Below, piece by piece: positions 1 through 7,776 of a stretch of DNA of 56,168 nt. Position 1 is the first letter of the stretch; each line of letters opens with the position of its first letter. The stretch comes from Acidobacteriaceae bacterium (lineage in GTDB: Bacteria; Acidobacteriota; Terriglobia; Terriglobales; Acidobacteriaceae), in assembly GCA_030041435.1 (NCBI GenBank), contig JASHNW010000072.1:1-56168 (forward strand). Reading direction: 5' to 3'. The notes under the pieces are model-generated. The model was not told where the DNA came from and did no database searches. It worked only from the letters and a program-made list of their open reading frames with translations. The position numbers and the translations under genes were made by a program.

Positions 1-1130
1 GCGATCCAGAGAAGGAGGACAGAGACGGTGGCGAGGCGGATGGCGGCGAGGTGAGCGCGGAAGCCGCGGATCGTCCCACCCTGTCGGTCCTGACTGCGGT
101 CTGACAAGGATGGGGCACCCGAGGGGTCGGCTGAGGATTCGGGGGTGGTTTGGAGGATGGAGAGGGAAGGTTCGGTGGCGGGCTCGGATTCGGGCTCGGC
201 GGATTGCTGATCGAGCTGTTGGCGGAAGCGCGCGGGAATGAGCCAGCGTACGCTGTGGTCGTCGAGGAGGAGAAAGCCGAGGACGAGGACGAGATAGTTG
301 AGAAAGGCGTAGTTTGCGGTGAGGATGACGCCGATTTCCCAGGGCGTGACGATGAAGAAGCAGATGAGGCGCACACGACGGGGAAGGAAGAGCATCCAGA
401 CGATGCCGATTTCCATGACCAGCGTGCCGCCGGCGGTGGCGACCTGAAACCAGTGGGGGAGGTGCTGGACGTACCAGCCGATCCACGTAGGGAGCGGGCC
501 GTTTTGGTAGTACTCGTCCATCGCGGTGAGGTGACGCCACTCGGGATCGCCGGAGAGCAGCTTGACGATGCCGGATTCGAAGTAGATGCGGAACCATTCC
601 CACTGCAGGAGGAACAGTGCAGTGCGCGGCGGCGGGGAGTTGATGCCCAGGCCAGGCCAGAGGCCGCGCGGTGCGAAGAAGAGGGCGAGGAAGCCGGCTT
701 CGAGCAGCATGCCGTCGGACTGGTAGCCGGAAAAATCGCCGGCCGCGGAGACGAACGACAGGAAGCAGACGAAACAGAGGAAGAAGCTGAGGCGAGGCCA
801 GGCGTTGAGGAAGGCGGCGATGGAGGCGAGGAGGCCAATCCAGGTGACGACCATTATCCAATGAGAGCCGGAGGAGAGCCAGAACAGGGTGGGAGCGTAC
901 CAGTAGCGGAGGCTGCTGGCGTTCTGCGCGACCGCGTCGAGGAGGTTTCGAGCGGGCAGGACGCCCTGGGGACCGATGAGGCCTTTGATCTGGAAGACGA
1001 GGGCGAGGAACGCAGAGAAGTAGATGGCGCCGAGAGCACGCAGGACGAACCAGCGCGGGACGAAGCGGGTGCGCGGGCCGGAGTCCGAGGCGAAGAGCCA
1101 ATGGACGAGATTGCGGGGCGTGCGCTCCAT
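1..1130 (-). CDS. Lipase maturation factor (LMF1)-like membrane protein, C-terminus cut by window edge
   Basis: Multi-pass membrane protein whose 3' end lies beyond base 1. The visible 376 residues begin MERTPRNLVHWLFASDSG and contain the hallmark LMF block: GIVKLLSGDPEWRHLTAMDE, then a PLPTWIGWYVQHLPHWFQ-like stretch around residues 190-225. In animals LMF1 is an ER protein needed for lipase folding; the role of bacterial homologues is not established. ATG 1130 is the start because an in-frame TAG lies ten codons upstream. No good Shine-Dalgarno is visible. It follows the VKOR-family gene by 53 nt on the same strand, so a shared role in folding exported disulfide proteins is possible but inferred. 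A hydrophilic Ser/Pro/Gln-rich linker near residues 310-355 carries an imperfect inverted repeat. HTTM/gamma-carboxylase-like proteins are a more distant alternative. Confidence 0.75.
   Translation of the reverse strand, partial: MERTPRNLVHWLFASDSGPRTRFVPRWFVLRALGAIYFSAFLALVFQIKGLIGPQGVLPARNLLDAVAQNASSLRYWYAPTLFWLSSGSHWIMVVTWIGLLASIAAFLNAWPRLSFFLCFVCFLSFVSAAGDFSGYQSDGMLLEAGFLALFFAPRGLWPGLGINSPPPRTALFLLQWEWFRIYFESGIVKLLSGDPEWRHLTAMDEYYQNGPLPTWIGWYVQHLPHWFQVATAGGTLVMEIGIVWMLFLPRRVRLICFFIVTPWEIGVILTANYAFLNYLVLVLGFLLLDDHSVRWLIPARFRQQLDQQSAEPESEPATEPSLSILQTTPESSADPSGAPSLSDRSQDRQGGTIRGFRAHLAAIRLATVSVLLLWI
75..115. repeat. Imperfect inverted repeat inside the LMF-like gene
   Basis: CCCACCCTGTC at 75-85 faces GACAAGGATGGGG at 103-115, complementary apart from one bulge and one mismatch. 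It encodes part of a low-complexity linker (SGAPSLSDRSQDRQGG). It looks like an intergenic-type repeat captured in frame. Confidence 0.4.
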
Positions 1131-1183
1131 GGGAAGCGGCGGCGCGGGAGGGGGCGCCTACGGGGATGATACGGCCAGTGCGC

Positions 1184-1648
1184 TCAGGCGCGCCGGGGAC
1201 GCGAAAAGAGCCCGGCGATGGCGAGCAGGGTGATCAGGGCGATGAGGCACTGCGAGATGACGCAGTAGAGGCACCAAACCTCCAGCACGTGGGCCTCGAT
1301 GTTGCTGAGGTACAACGCGAGGGCGAGGCCGGCGAGCGAGAACAGCAGGGTGAGCCAGCGGCGGCGGAAGAGAGCGAGGAGGACGATAGCGGCATATCCG
1401 ACGATGCCAAGCGTGGCGACGGGGAAGCCGGTGCGTGGAGCGGGACCGGTCATCGTGCCGGGGTGACGCGAGGCGCGCAGATGCCACAGGAGACCATCCA
1501 CCGTGGCGTAGGAGCTGCGATTCACGGTGCCACAATCCCAGTGGGAGTTGATGTCGCAGGGCTCGACGCCGGTGGTGTTGTGGACATGGAGGGCGAGCGA
1601 GGAGACGACAATTCCGGCGACGGCGAGCAACGCGATCAGGTAACGCAT
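1184..1648 (-). CDS. Vitamin K epoxide reductase (VKOR) family membrane protein
   Basis: A 154-residue protein with about four membrane segments. It has the VKOR cysteine layout: a loop pair C31 and C39 (EPCDINSHWDCGTVN) and a C126-x-x-C129 redox site (EVWCLYC) at the start of the last helix. Bacterial VKORs reoxidise DsbA-like thioredoxins using quinone and so drive disulfide formation in the periplasm. No fused thioredoxin domain is present, and no DsbA lies in the window. It sits 184 nt downstream of ctaE and 53 nt upstream of the LMF-like gene on the same strand, so it may be read from the oxidase operon or from its own promoter in the gap. Confidence 0.85.
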   Translation of the reverse strand: MRYLIALLAVAGIVVSSLALHVHNTTGVEPCDINSHWDCGTVNRSSYATVDGLLWHLRASRHPGTMTGPAPRTGFPVATLGIVGYAAIVLLALFRRRWLTLLFSLAGLALALYLSNIEAHVLEVWCLYCVISQCLIALITLLAIAGLFSRPRRA

Positions 1649-1761
1649 GATTGGGATCAGTCTAGAGCATCCGGGGACGAATCCGACTTGCCGTCAACGT
1701 CTCGTCTGCAATGTCCGTTCTATCGATCCAGCATCCCAACCGCGGATCCTTCGTCTGCATT

Positions 1762-1779
1762 TGGCGCGTAAACGCGCCA
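1762..1779 (-). terminator. Stem-loop after the cta operon, possible terminator or attenuator
   Basis: TGGCGCGT and ACGCGCCA form a perfect 8-bp palindrome with two central bases, about 55 nt past the ctaE stop. No T-run follows on the minus strand, so intrinsic termination would be weak. The rest of the 184-nt gap shows no other gene. Confidence 0.35.
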
Positions 1780-1832
1780 GCCTCCGCTCTGGATGACGGC
1801 GTATTTTTGCAATCCACTTCAGGAACAGGGCG

Positions 1833-2594
1833 CTAGTGCTGGGAGCAGATGAGCAGCACGAAGATGAATGCCCAAAAAATGCCCATGGCATGCCAGTACC
1901 AGGCAGAGCAGTCGACGGCGATCTGCCGCAGCTCTACGCGTTTGAAGCGGAACATGGCGATGAGCGCGAAGAGCAGAATGCCCAGGCCCAGCAGCAGGTG
2001 GACGCCGTGGGTAACGGTGACCAGGAAGAAGAAGTTGCTGTTGGGGTTGGTGGAAAACGTAAGTCCCTGCTGGACCAGCTGTTGCCATGCGATCCACTGG
2101 CCGCCGAGAAAGAGGCCGCCGAGAGCGATGGTCGCCAGCAGCCAGGGAGCGGCGCGGCGGACAGCGGGCCGTCCGAGGCCCAGCCACTCTTCCATGATGT
2201 CGATTTCGTGGAAGAGCTGGCGGCGAGCGATCTCCGCGGTGACAGCGGAGAGCAGCAGGACGGCGGTATTGAGCCAGAGGATGGGAGGGATGGCAAGCGG
2301 ATGCCAGTCGGAGACGAAGCTCTCGCTGGCGTTGATGTGGCCGTCGCTGGGGCGCACGAAGAAGACGCTGATGAGAACGGCGAAGAACACGAAGTCGGCG
2401 GTGAGTACGGAGAGCACAGCGAGCCGGTAGCGAATGAGCAATTCGTGAGGGCCGTGGCGGCCGGAGGGGCGGGAATCCCAGTTGTCATCGCCGCCGCCAC
2501 CCCCGGTAGGCCGGCGGTCGAGCGGCGGTTTGCCCCCATAGCCAGTGTCCTTACGCTCGACTTCGACCGGATGGCGGGTGAAGGTGGCGGGCAT
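1833..2594 (-). CDS. ctaE: Cytochrome c oxidase subunit III
   Basis: A 253-residue integral membrane protein with about five transmembrane helices after a roughly 50-residue hydrophilic Gly/Pro/Arg-rich N-terminus. Recognisable family stretches are VTHGVHLLLGLGI and the terminal AWYWHAMGIFWAFIFVLL. It is the non-redox subunit III of the haem-copper oxidase and supports proton uptake and complex stability. The start is backed by AAGGGAG six bases upstream of ATG. It lies 29 nt after ctaD and is the last gene of ctaC-ctaD-ctaE. The five-helix form is typical of bacterial oxidases in which the first two helices are missing from this subunit. Confidence 0.93.
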   Translation of the reverse strand: MPATFTRHPVEVERKDTGYGGKPPLDRRPTGGGGGDDNWDSRPSGRHGPHELLIRYRLAVLSVLTADFVFFAVLISVFFVRPSDGHINASESFVSDWHPLAIPPILWLNTAVLLLSAVTAEIARRQLFHEIDIMEEWLGLGRPAVRRAAPWLLATIALGGLFLGGQWIAWQQLVQQGLTFSTNPNSNFFFLVTVTHGVHLLLGLGILLFALIAMFRFKRVELRQIAVDCSAWYWHAMGIFWAFIFVLLICSQH

Positions 2595-2623
2595 AACAGC
2601 TCCCTTGATCGAGTGCTAAAAGC

Positions 2624-4375
2624 TTACTCCGGTTTGGCCGCGGCTTCCCAGCCCGGCGGGCCGATATGTGAAATATCTGAAGCGGCGGATTGCCATTGGG
2701 GGAGAAAATCCGCATTGGGTCCGGCATCCGGACCGTATACATACGGACCTCCCTCTGTGATGGGATGCCCAATCGGCGACCACTCGAGGGTGGTGGCAGC
2801 CCAGGGGTTTTCACCGGCCAAAATGCCGCGGCGGCTGCTGCGGACAATATTGAAGAGAAAGATAAACTGGGCAGCGGCCAGAGTGAGGGCCGCGAAGGTA
2901 ATGCCTTTCTCGACGGGAATGAGACTGGCAAAGGACTCGGCAGGCCCGGCGAGCTGGGCGTAGTGGCGGGGCTCACCAGCCAGCCCGGCGAAGTGCATGG
3001 GGAAAAAGGTGCCGTAGGCAGCAATCAGGGAGATCCAGAAGTGGAGCTTGCCGAGGGTTTCATTCATGAGGCGTCCGGTAAGCAGCGGATACCAATAATA
3101 GATGCCGGCGAAGAGCGAGAAGACACCGGCCATGGCCATGACCAGGTGAAAGTGAGCGACGACGAAAAACGTGTTGTGCAGATAGGCGTCGAGCGCGGGC
3201 TGGGCCAAGACGGGTCCGGTGAGTCCGCCGGCGATGAAAAACGAGATGAAGCCGAGGGTGAAGAGCATGGGAGTGGTTAGACGCATGCGGCCGCGGAACA
3301 GCATGCCGAGCCAGGTAAGGACTTCAGCGGAGCTGGGCACGGCGATGGCGATGGTGGTGAGGCCGAAGGCAGTGCCGGCGTAGGGGTTCATGCCGGAGAC
3401 GAACATGTGATGGCCCCAAACGCCGAGGCCGAAGACGCCGATGAGGAGGGTGGCAGCGACCATCCCGCGATAACCGAGGACGGGGCGCCGAGTAAAGTTG
3501 GCCAGCAGCGAGGAGGCGAGACCCATGCCGGGGAGGATGGAGATGTAGACCTCCGGGTGGCCAAAGAACCAGAAGAGATGGAGCCAGAGCATGGGCGAGC
3601 CAGGCGCCGCGGGGTCGTGCTGGCGGATGCCGTTGATGACTTCGCCGGCGGGGAGAAAGAAGCTGGTTCCGAAATGGCGGTCGGCAAGGAGCATGGCAGC
3701 GGCAGCGAGGAGCACGCTGAAGGCGATGACGGTAAGCGCGGAGCTGACCAGCCACGACCAGACGGTGAGGGGCAGGCGGGTCCACGTCATGCCGTGCGTG
3801 CGCCGGGCGACGATGGTGACGAGGAAATTGGCGGAGGCGGCGAGCGAGGCGATGCAGAAGAGAGCGATGCTGGCGAGCCAGAGGTCCATGCCTGCGCCCT
3901 GGCCGGGGCCGGCGGCAGCGAAGGCGCTGAGGGGTGGGTAGCTGGTCCAGCCGGAGATGGGCGCGCCCTGGGGAACGAAGAAGGCCGCAAGCAGGACGAG
4001 CAGAGAGGCGAGGGTGATCCAGAAGGCGGCGGCGTTGAGGCGCGGGAAGGCCATGCGTTCTGCGCCGACTTGAGCAGGGAGGACGAGGTTGGGGAACGCG
4101 GCCTGGGGCACGACGGTGAGGACGAAAAAGACCATCAGCGTACCGTGCATGGTGACGAGGGCGAGATAGTCTTCCGGCTTGAGGACGCCGTAGAGCGGGA
4201 AGGCCAGCGTGGGCCAGACGCGATGGATGCGGATGACGAGCGAGAGCAGGGTTCCGGCGATGACGGCGGCGAGGCCGAGCAGGAGATAGAGGACGGCGAG
4301 GGCGCGGTGGTCCGTGGTGAAGATGCGGCGGCGGAAGAAGCCGGGGGATGCGGCGGTCTGCGGGGGAGTGGTCAT
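2624..4375 (-). CDS. ctaD: Cytochrome c oxidase subunit I with altered proton-channel residues
   Basis: A 583-residue catalytic subunit of a haem-copper oxygen reductase. The metal sites are complete: H77 (MHGTL) and H410 for low-spin haem, H408 for the high-spin haem, H273 with crosslink Tyr277 (FGHPEVY) and H322/H323 (WGHHMF) for CuB. E275, the internal proton donor of A-type oxidases, is present. By eye alignment to Paracoccus subunit I, the D-channel entrance Asp (GAPDMAFPR) is Arg107 here (GAERMAFPR). The K-channel Lys (VPTGIKV) is Glu351 (VPSSAEV). These changes suggest a divergent A-type enzyme with non-standard proton uptake. The start overlaps the ctaC stop by 4 nt (ATGA). Confidence 0.93.
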   Translation of the reverse strand: MTTPPQTAASPGFFRRRIFTTDHRALAVLYLLLGLAAVIAGTLLSLVIRIHRVWPTLAFPLYGVLKPEDYLALVTMHGTLMVFFVLTVVPQAAFPNLVLPAQVGAERMAFPRLNAAAFWITLASLLVLLAAFFVPQGAPISGWTSYPPLSAFAAAGPGQGAGMDLWLASIALFCIASLAASANFLVTIVARRTHGMTWTRLPLTVWSWLVSSALTVIAFSVLLAAAAMLLADRHFGTSFFLPAGEVINGIRQHDPAAPGSPMLWLHLFWFFGHPEVYISILPGMGLASSLLANFTRRPVLGYRGMVAATLLIGVFGLGVWGHHMFVSGMNPYAGTAFGLTTIAIAVPSSAEVLTWLGMLFRGRMRLTTPMLFTLGFISFFIAGGLTGPVLAQPALDAYLHNTFFVVAHFHLVMAMAGVFSLFAGIYYWYPLLTGRLMNETLGKLHFWISLIAAYGTFFPMHFAGLAGEPRHYAQLAGPAESFASLIPVEKGITFAALTLAAAQFIFLFNIVRSSRRGILAGENPWAATTLEWSPIGHPITEGGPYVYGPDAGPNADFLPQWQSAASDISHIGPPGWEAAAKPE

Positions 4376-5130
4376 TGGGTGTCTCCACGGGCAGCGAGGG
4401 CGGCGCGTTCGCGGGCTGCGAGCCAGCGCTCGTAATCGGCTTCCGAGACGACGCGGAGACGGGCCTGCATGCGCGAGTGGCCGAGTCCGCAGACCTGGCT
4501 GCAGAGGATGGCGTAGTCGCCGGGGACCGTGGGCGTGAACTGGAGATGGCCAAGCATGCCGGGGATGGCATCCTCCTTGAGGCGCATGCCGGGGATGAAG
4601 AGGCCGTGGATGACGTCCTGGGTGCGCAGGCGGAGATCGACCGGGCGGCCGACGGGCAGGACCAGGATGGCGGAGACGATGTCGTCGCGGCTGTGCGGAT
4701 CGTTGGGGTCGAGGCCGAGGGGGTTACCGGCGGGCGCGTTGACGAGATCGGGACGCAGCGTGCCGTAGATGCCGTCGTCGCCGGGGTAGCGGAAGTACCA
4801 GTCGAACTGGACGCCGGTGACTTCAACCTGAACGGCCTGCGGATTGTTCGCCGCTTCGCGGCGAGCGGCCCAGAGTTTGTGGCTGGTGAAGACCATCCAG
4901 ACGTAGAGGGCGGTGATGGCGGCGAGCGGAAGGAAATGGAACACGCGGGCCGCCGGGGAGTGGGGCCGGATCGGACGCTGGGGCGAGGCTGCGGATTTGC
5001 GTCTGAAGAGAGCGACAAGGAGAAGTGCCTGCGCCGCGATGAAGAGCCAAAAGACGATGGCGAGATTCCACCGCAGCAGGTGGTCGAAGGCGAAGCCGTG
5101 CAGCGCGCCGTTGGGCGGGAGCCAGTTCAT
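4372..5130 (-). CDS. ctaC: Cytochrome c oxidase subunit II (CuA subunit)
   Basis: A 252-residue protein from ATG 5130 (MNWLPPNGALHGF). It has two N-terminal membrane helices (about residues 23-43 and 65-83) and a periplasmic cupredoxin domain. The CuA ligands are complete: H175 (DVIHG), C210, C214, H218 and M221 in CSQVCGLGHSRM. It accepts electrons from cytochrome c and passes them to subunit I. The usual CSEL glutamate is Gln212. There is no fused cytochrome c domain, so a separate carrier is needed. The frame stays open further upstream, but those residues fall in intergenic repeats and in pdxT, so they were not used. It is the first gene of the cta operon, 70 nt after pdxT. Confidence 0.93.
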   Translation of the reverse strand: MNWLPPNGALHGFAFDHLLRWNLAIVFWLFIAAQALLLVALFRRKSAASPQRPIRPHSPAARVFHFLPLAAITALYVWMVFTSHKLWAARREAANNPQAVQVEVTGVQFDWYFRYPGDDGIYGTLRPDLVNAPAGNPLGLDPNDPHSRDDIVSAILVLPVGRPVDLRLRTQDVIHGLFIPGMRLKEDAIPGMLGHLQFTPTVPGDYAILCSQVCGLGHSRMQARLRVVSEADYERWLAARERAALAARGDTQ

Positions 5131-5133
5131 GAG

Positions 5134-5203
5134 AGCAGCCGGTAGCCGGAAGCTGGGAGCCAGTAGCGGTTCCTTCAGGCTACCAGCTACGAGCCACTGG
5201 CTA
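5134..5203. repeat. Intergenic AGC-GGTAGC iterated repeat between pdxT and ctaC
   Basis: The gap is filled by short iterations: CAGCCGGTAGCCGGAAGC, GAGCCAGTAGCGG, GCTACCAGCTACGAGCCA and CTGGCTAC. The two halves are partly complementary. It resembles the GGTTAGC/GGTCAGC repeats found at other gene boundaries here and reaches the pdxT stop codon. Confidence 0.6.
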
Positions 5204-5815
5204 CAGGCCGGCGATCTTCGAGCGTACGAGCGAGACGAAGCGCTGATGGACGCGGCGGTCGGCGGAGAGTTCGGGATGGAAGGTGGCGGCCATGATGTGG
5301 CCCTGCTCGACGAGGACCGGGAAGCCATCACGTTCGGCAAGGACAGTGACGCCGTCACCGGTTTTCACGATGCGCGGAGCGCGGATGTAGACCATTTCGA
5401 GCGGTCCGCCGGGGAGTTGCGTGTCGCCGGTCCGGATGGAGGAGTCGATCTGGCGGCCGTAGGCGTTGCGCTCGACTGTGGCGTGGAGGACGCCGAGGCT
5501 CTGCTGGGGCGGGTGCGTGACTTCAGCGGCGAGGAGGATGCAGCCGGCGCAGGTGCCAAAGGTGGGCTTGCTTTGGACAAAGTCGCGGAGGGACTCGAGG
5601 AAGCCGTTGCGTTCCAGAAACTTGAGGAACGTGGTGGATTCGCCGCCGGGGATGATGAGGCCGTCGATGCCGGCGAGCTCTTCGGGACTGCGGACGAGGA
5701 CGGGCTCGGCGCCAACATCACGGAGGGCCTGGACGTGGGCGTCGTAGTCGCCCTGGAGGGCAAGGACGCCGATGCGCGGGATGTTTGTTTCCGTCGGTCT
5801 TTCAGGTGCTGTCAT
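5201..5815 (-). CDS. pdxT: Pyridoxal 5'-phosphate synthase glutaminase subunit
   Basis: A 204-residue class I glutamine amidotransferase that releases ammonia from glutamine and passes it to PdxS in the deoxyxylulose-independent PLP pathway. The catalytic triad is visible: nucleophile C89 in FGTCAGC, and H180 with E182 in FHPEL. The GGES oxyanion motif is at 57-60. Length fits the family. Its ATG overlaps the stop of the PIN-domain gene by 4 nt, so it is translationally coupled to a toxin-antitoxin pair that separates it from pdxS. This arrangement is unusual, since pdxS and pdxT are normally adjacent. Confidence 0.96.
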   Translation of the reverse strand: MTAPERPTETNIPRIGVLALQGDYDAHVQALRDVGAEPVLVRSPEELAGIDGLIIPGGESTTFLKFLERNGFLESLRDFVQSKPTFGTCAGCILLAAEVTHPPQQSLGVLHATVERNAYGRQIDSSIRTGDTQLPGGPLEMVYIRAPRIVKTGDGVTVLAERDGFPVLVEQGHIMAATFHPELSADRRVHQRFVSLVRSKIAGL

Positions 5816-6309
5816 TCAGTGCTTTCCGTCCCCGTCCGGTGCGTCATCTCGCTCAAAAGGTCAGCCACCAGACGCGGAGAGACGAAGAAATTCGTCGCCA
5901 ACAGTTTGGCGATGGCTTCCGGTAAGTCGACGATTCGTTGAAGAGCAGCGAGTCTCAATACTCCCAGAGTGCCCGTGACCTTCAGGTTTCTCTTTTCAGC
6001 TTCCTCGCGGGCATCTGCGTCATCGATGAGGACCAGATCGGCCTTCAGCGCTTCAGCGAGCGCGATTCCTTCGATTTCCCCTTGCCCCAGATTCTCGATT
6101 GGCGGAACGACGCCGACGGCAGCATGAATGTGAATCCACTCGGGTAACCTGCCGATCCATCCGCGGACCGGCTCGGGAGCATTCGGATCGCTTAACTCTT
6201 CGAATACAGCAGGCGGGACGAGGATGACACCAAACAGCTCCGGCAGCAGATGGTCATAGCCAGTGACGATGAGATAGTTTAGCGGAGACGTATCAGCGAC
6301 AACGATCAT
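5812..6309 (-). CDS. PIN-like DUF3368 toxin
   Basis: A 165-residue protein with a PIN-nuclease-like fold. It begins MIVVADTSPLNYL, with the first acidic residue D6, followed by VFEELSDP and then LIDDADAREEAEKR with further conserved acids; DUF3368 proteins share this pattern. Such proteins usually act as ribonuclease toxins partnered with UPF0175 antitoxins. The ATG overlaps the stop of the UPF0175 gene by 4 nt, and its own stop overlaps the pdxT start by 4 nt. The toxin assignment rests on family and pairing. Confidence 0.85.
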   Translation of the reverse strand: MIVVADTSPLNYLIVTGYDHLLPELFGVILVPPAVFEELSDPNAPEPVRGWIGRLPEWIHIHAAVGVVPPIENLGQGEIEGIALAEALKADLVLIDDADAREEAEKRNLKVTGTLGVLRLAALQRIVDLPEAIAKLLATNFFVSPRLVADLLSEMTHRTGTESTE

Positions 6310-6590
6310 GCTGAACGCTTGCGTGTCGCCGCGATCTTGAAAAGCTGATCCGTGACCTCAATGTCCTTTTGCAATTCGGCGCTGGAGTAATTCAGATAAA
6401 CTCCATGCTCCTTCAGGAAAGCGTGGACCTGCATGGGTGTGCTGAAACCAAGAAGCCGCTGGACCTGACCGCCCGTGAGTCGACGTGAGCGGTAGCCCTC
6501 GAGGGCAATCGCTTCGAGAGCTGCACGGGAGAGATCCTCCGCTGAGAGTGCCTGCGCGATTTCTTCCGGCAATTCGAATTGAACCTGCAT
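6306..6590 (-). CDS. UPF0175 family antitoxin
   Basis: A 94-residue protein beginning MQVQFELPEEIAQALS. It has a helical HTH-like core (SRRLTGGQVQRLLGFSTP) and the MQVHAFLKEHGVYLNYS segment typical of UPF0175. The start at 6590 is preceded by AAGGAGG five bases upstream. A longer frame to 6650 is open but adds residues without any such site. UPF0175 proteins pair with DUF3368 PIN toxins, as here, and are expected to neutralise the toxin and possibly autoregulate. The gene lies 60 nt after pdxS. Embedding in the pdx operon may place the pair under vitamin-B6 gene control. Confidence 0.87.
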   Translation of the reverse strand: MQVQFELPEEIAQALSAEDLSRAALEAIALEGYRSRRLTGGQVQRLLGFSTPMQVHAFLKEHGVYLNYSSAELQKDIEVTDQLFKIAATRKRSA

Positions 6591-6650
6591 GAGGCCCTCC
6601 TTGCTTTCCCTCTCTTCGCCGCGAGGCGCGTCCGCCCGTTCGGCGAGCAC

Positions 6651-7613
6651 TCACCAGCCGCGGGTTTGGAGCAGCTGCGATTCCTCAATGGCGGCGGCGG
6701 CCAGGCCTTTCATGGTTCCGGTGACCTGCTCGCTGACCTCGGCCAGGATCTTCGGGTCGTTGTAATGCGTGGTGGCGATCACGATGGCTTTGGCGCGGGA
6801 GACGGCTTCTGCGCGTTCTTTGGGGTCGTTTTCGACGTCGAGGGGAGTGGCGCGCTCCTTCATGAAGATGCCGGAGCCGACAAAGATGGCTTCGGCGCCC
6901 AGCTGCATCATGAGTGCGGCGTCGGCGGGTGTGGCGATGCCGCCGGCGGAAAAGTTGGGAACGGGGAGCTTGCCGGCCTGCGCGACCATGCGGATGAGCT
7001 CATAGGGCGCCTGATGCTCCTTGGCGGCCGCGTAGAGTTCCTGCTCGGAGAGAACGGTGAGCGCCTTCATCTCGCGAGTGATCTGGCGCATGTGCTGCAC
7101 AGCGTGGACCACGTCGCCGGTGCCGGCTTCGCCCTTGGTGCGGATCATGGCCGCGCCTTCTGCGATGCGGCGGAGGGCTTCGCCGAGGTTGCGCGCGCCG
7201 CAGACAAACGGGGTGGTGAAGGCGTGCTTGTCGATGTGGTGCGCTTCGTCGGCGGGGGTGAGGACTTCGCTCTCGTCGATGAAATCGACACCCAGCTCCT
7301 GCAGGATCTGCGCCTCAGCGAAATGGCCGATGCGGGCCTTGGCCATGACCGGGATGGAGACGGCCTGGATGATTTCCCGGATGAGTGCGGGCCTGGCCAT
7401 ACGGGCAACGCCGCCTTCGGCGCGGATCATGGCGGGCACACGTTCCAGGGCCATGACGGAAACTGCGCCGGCTTCCTCGGCGATGCGCGCCTGCTCCACG
7501 TTCATCACGTCCATGATGACGCCGCCCTTGAGCATCTCGGCGAGGCCGATCTTGAGGCGGAGAGTGGTGCCGGAACCAAAGGCGGCGCCGTTGTTGTTGT
7601 GCGTGTTGGCCAT
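6651..7613 (-). CDS. pdxS: Pyridoxal 5'-phosphate synthase lyase subunit
   Basis: A 320-residue (beta/alpha)8 enzyme that builds PLP from ribose 5-phosphate, glyceraldehyde 3-phosphate and ammonia supplied by PdxT. The two Schiff-base lysines are visible: K92 ([10 protein letters not shown]) and K160 ([10 protein letters not shown]), matching K81 and K149 of the Bacillus enzyme with a constant offset of 11. D35 (VIMDVMN) is also conserved. ATG 7613 is chosen because MANTHNNNG is a typical variable N-terminus and GAGGAG lies close upstream. The open frame continues to 7946, but into non-homologous sequence. It is the first gene of pdxS-UPF0175-PIN-pdxT. Confidence 0.96.
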   Translation of the reverse strand: MANTHNNNGAAFGSGTTLRLKIGLAEMLKGGVIMDVMNVEQARIAEEAGAVSVMALERVPAMIRAEGGVARMARPALIREIIQAVSIPVMAKARIGHFAEAQILQELGVDFIDESEVLTPADEAHHIDKHAFTTPFVCGARNLGEALRRIAEGAAMIRTKGEAGTGDVVHAVQHMRQITREMKALTVLSEQELYAAAKEHQAPYELIRMVAQAGKLPVPNFSAGGIATPADAALMMQLGAEAIFVGSGIFMKERATPLDVENDPKERAEAVSRAKAIVIATTHYNDPKILAEVSEQVTGTMKGLAAAAIEESQLLQTRGW

Positions 7614-7679
7614 GATGTCTCCTCGGGACCGACTCAAATGTGCCGGAGACGCGGGAGTGCGCAGGCAGAAGTGGTCCTG

Positions 7680-7691
7680 AAACTTAAGTTT
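7680..7691. promoter_or_regulatory. Perfect 12-bp palindrome upstream of pdxS
   Basis: AAACTTAAGTTT lies about 70 nt upstream of the pdxS start in an AT-rich island of an otherwise GC-rich 163-nt gap. Its position suits an operator or promoter element for the pdx operon. No regulator gene is adjacent, so the assignment is speculative. Confidence 0.3.
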
Positions 7692-7776
7692 AACAAGTTG
7701 TGAGGCGCGGGGCACGAAGCTTTCAGCGCGGAGGCGCCGCTGCGCGGTGGTGGGTGATGCCGGGACGCGCTGCGGA

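Noticed and set aside
150-1169. Long plus-strand frame rich in Glu/Asp/Gly opposite the LMF-like gene
   Set aside because: It is the antisense shadow of a GC-rich membrane-protein gene; composition is skewed and there are no motifs, while the minus frame gives a clear family match.
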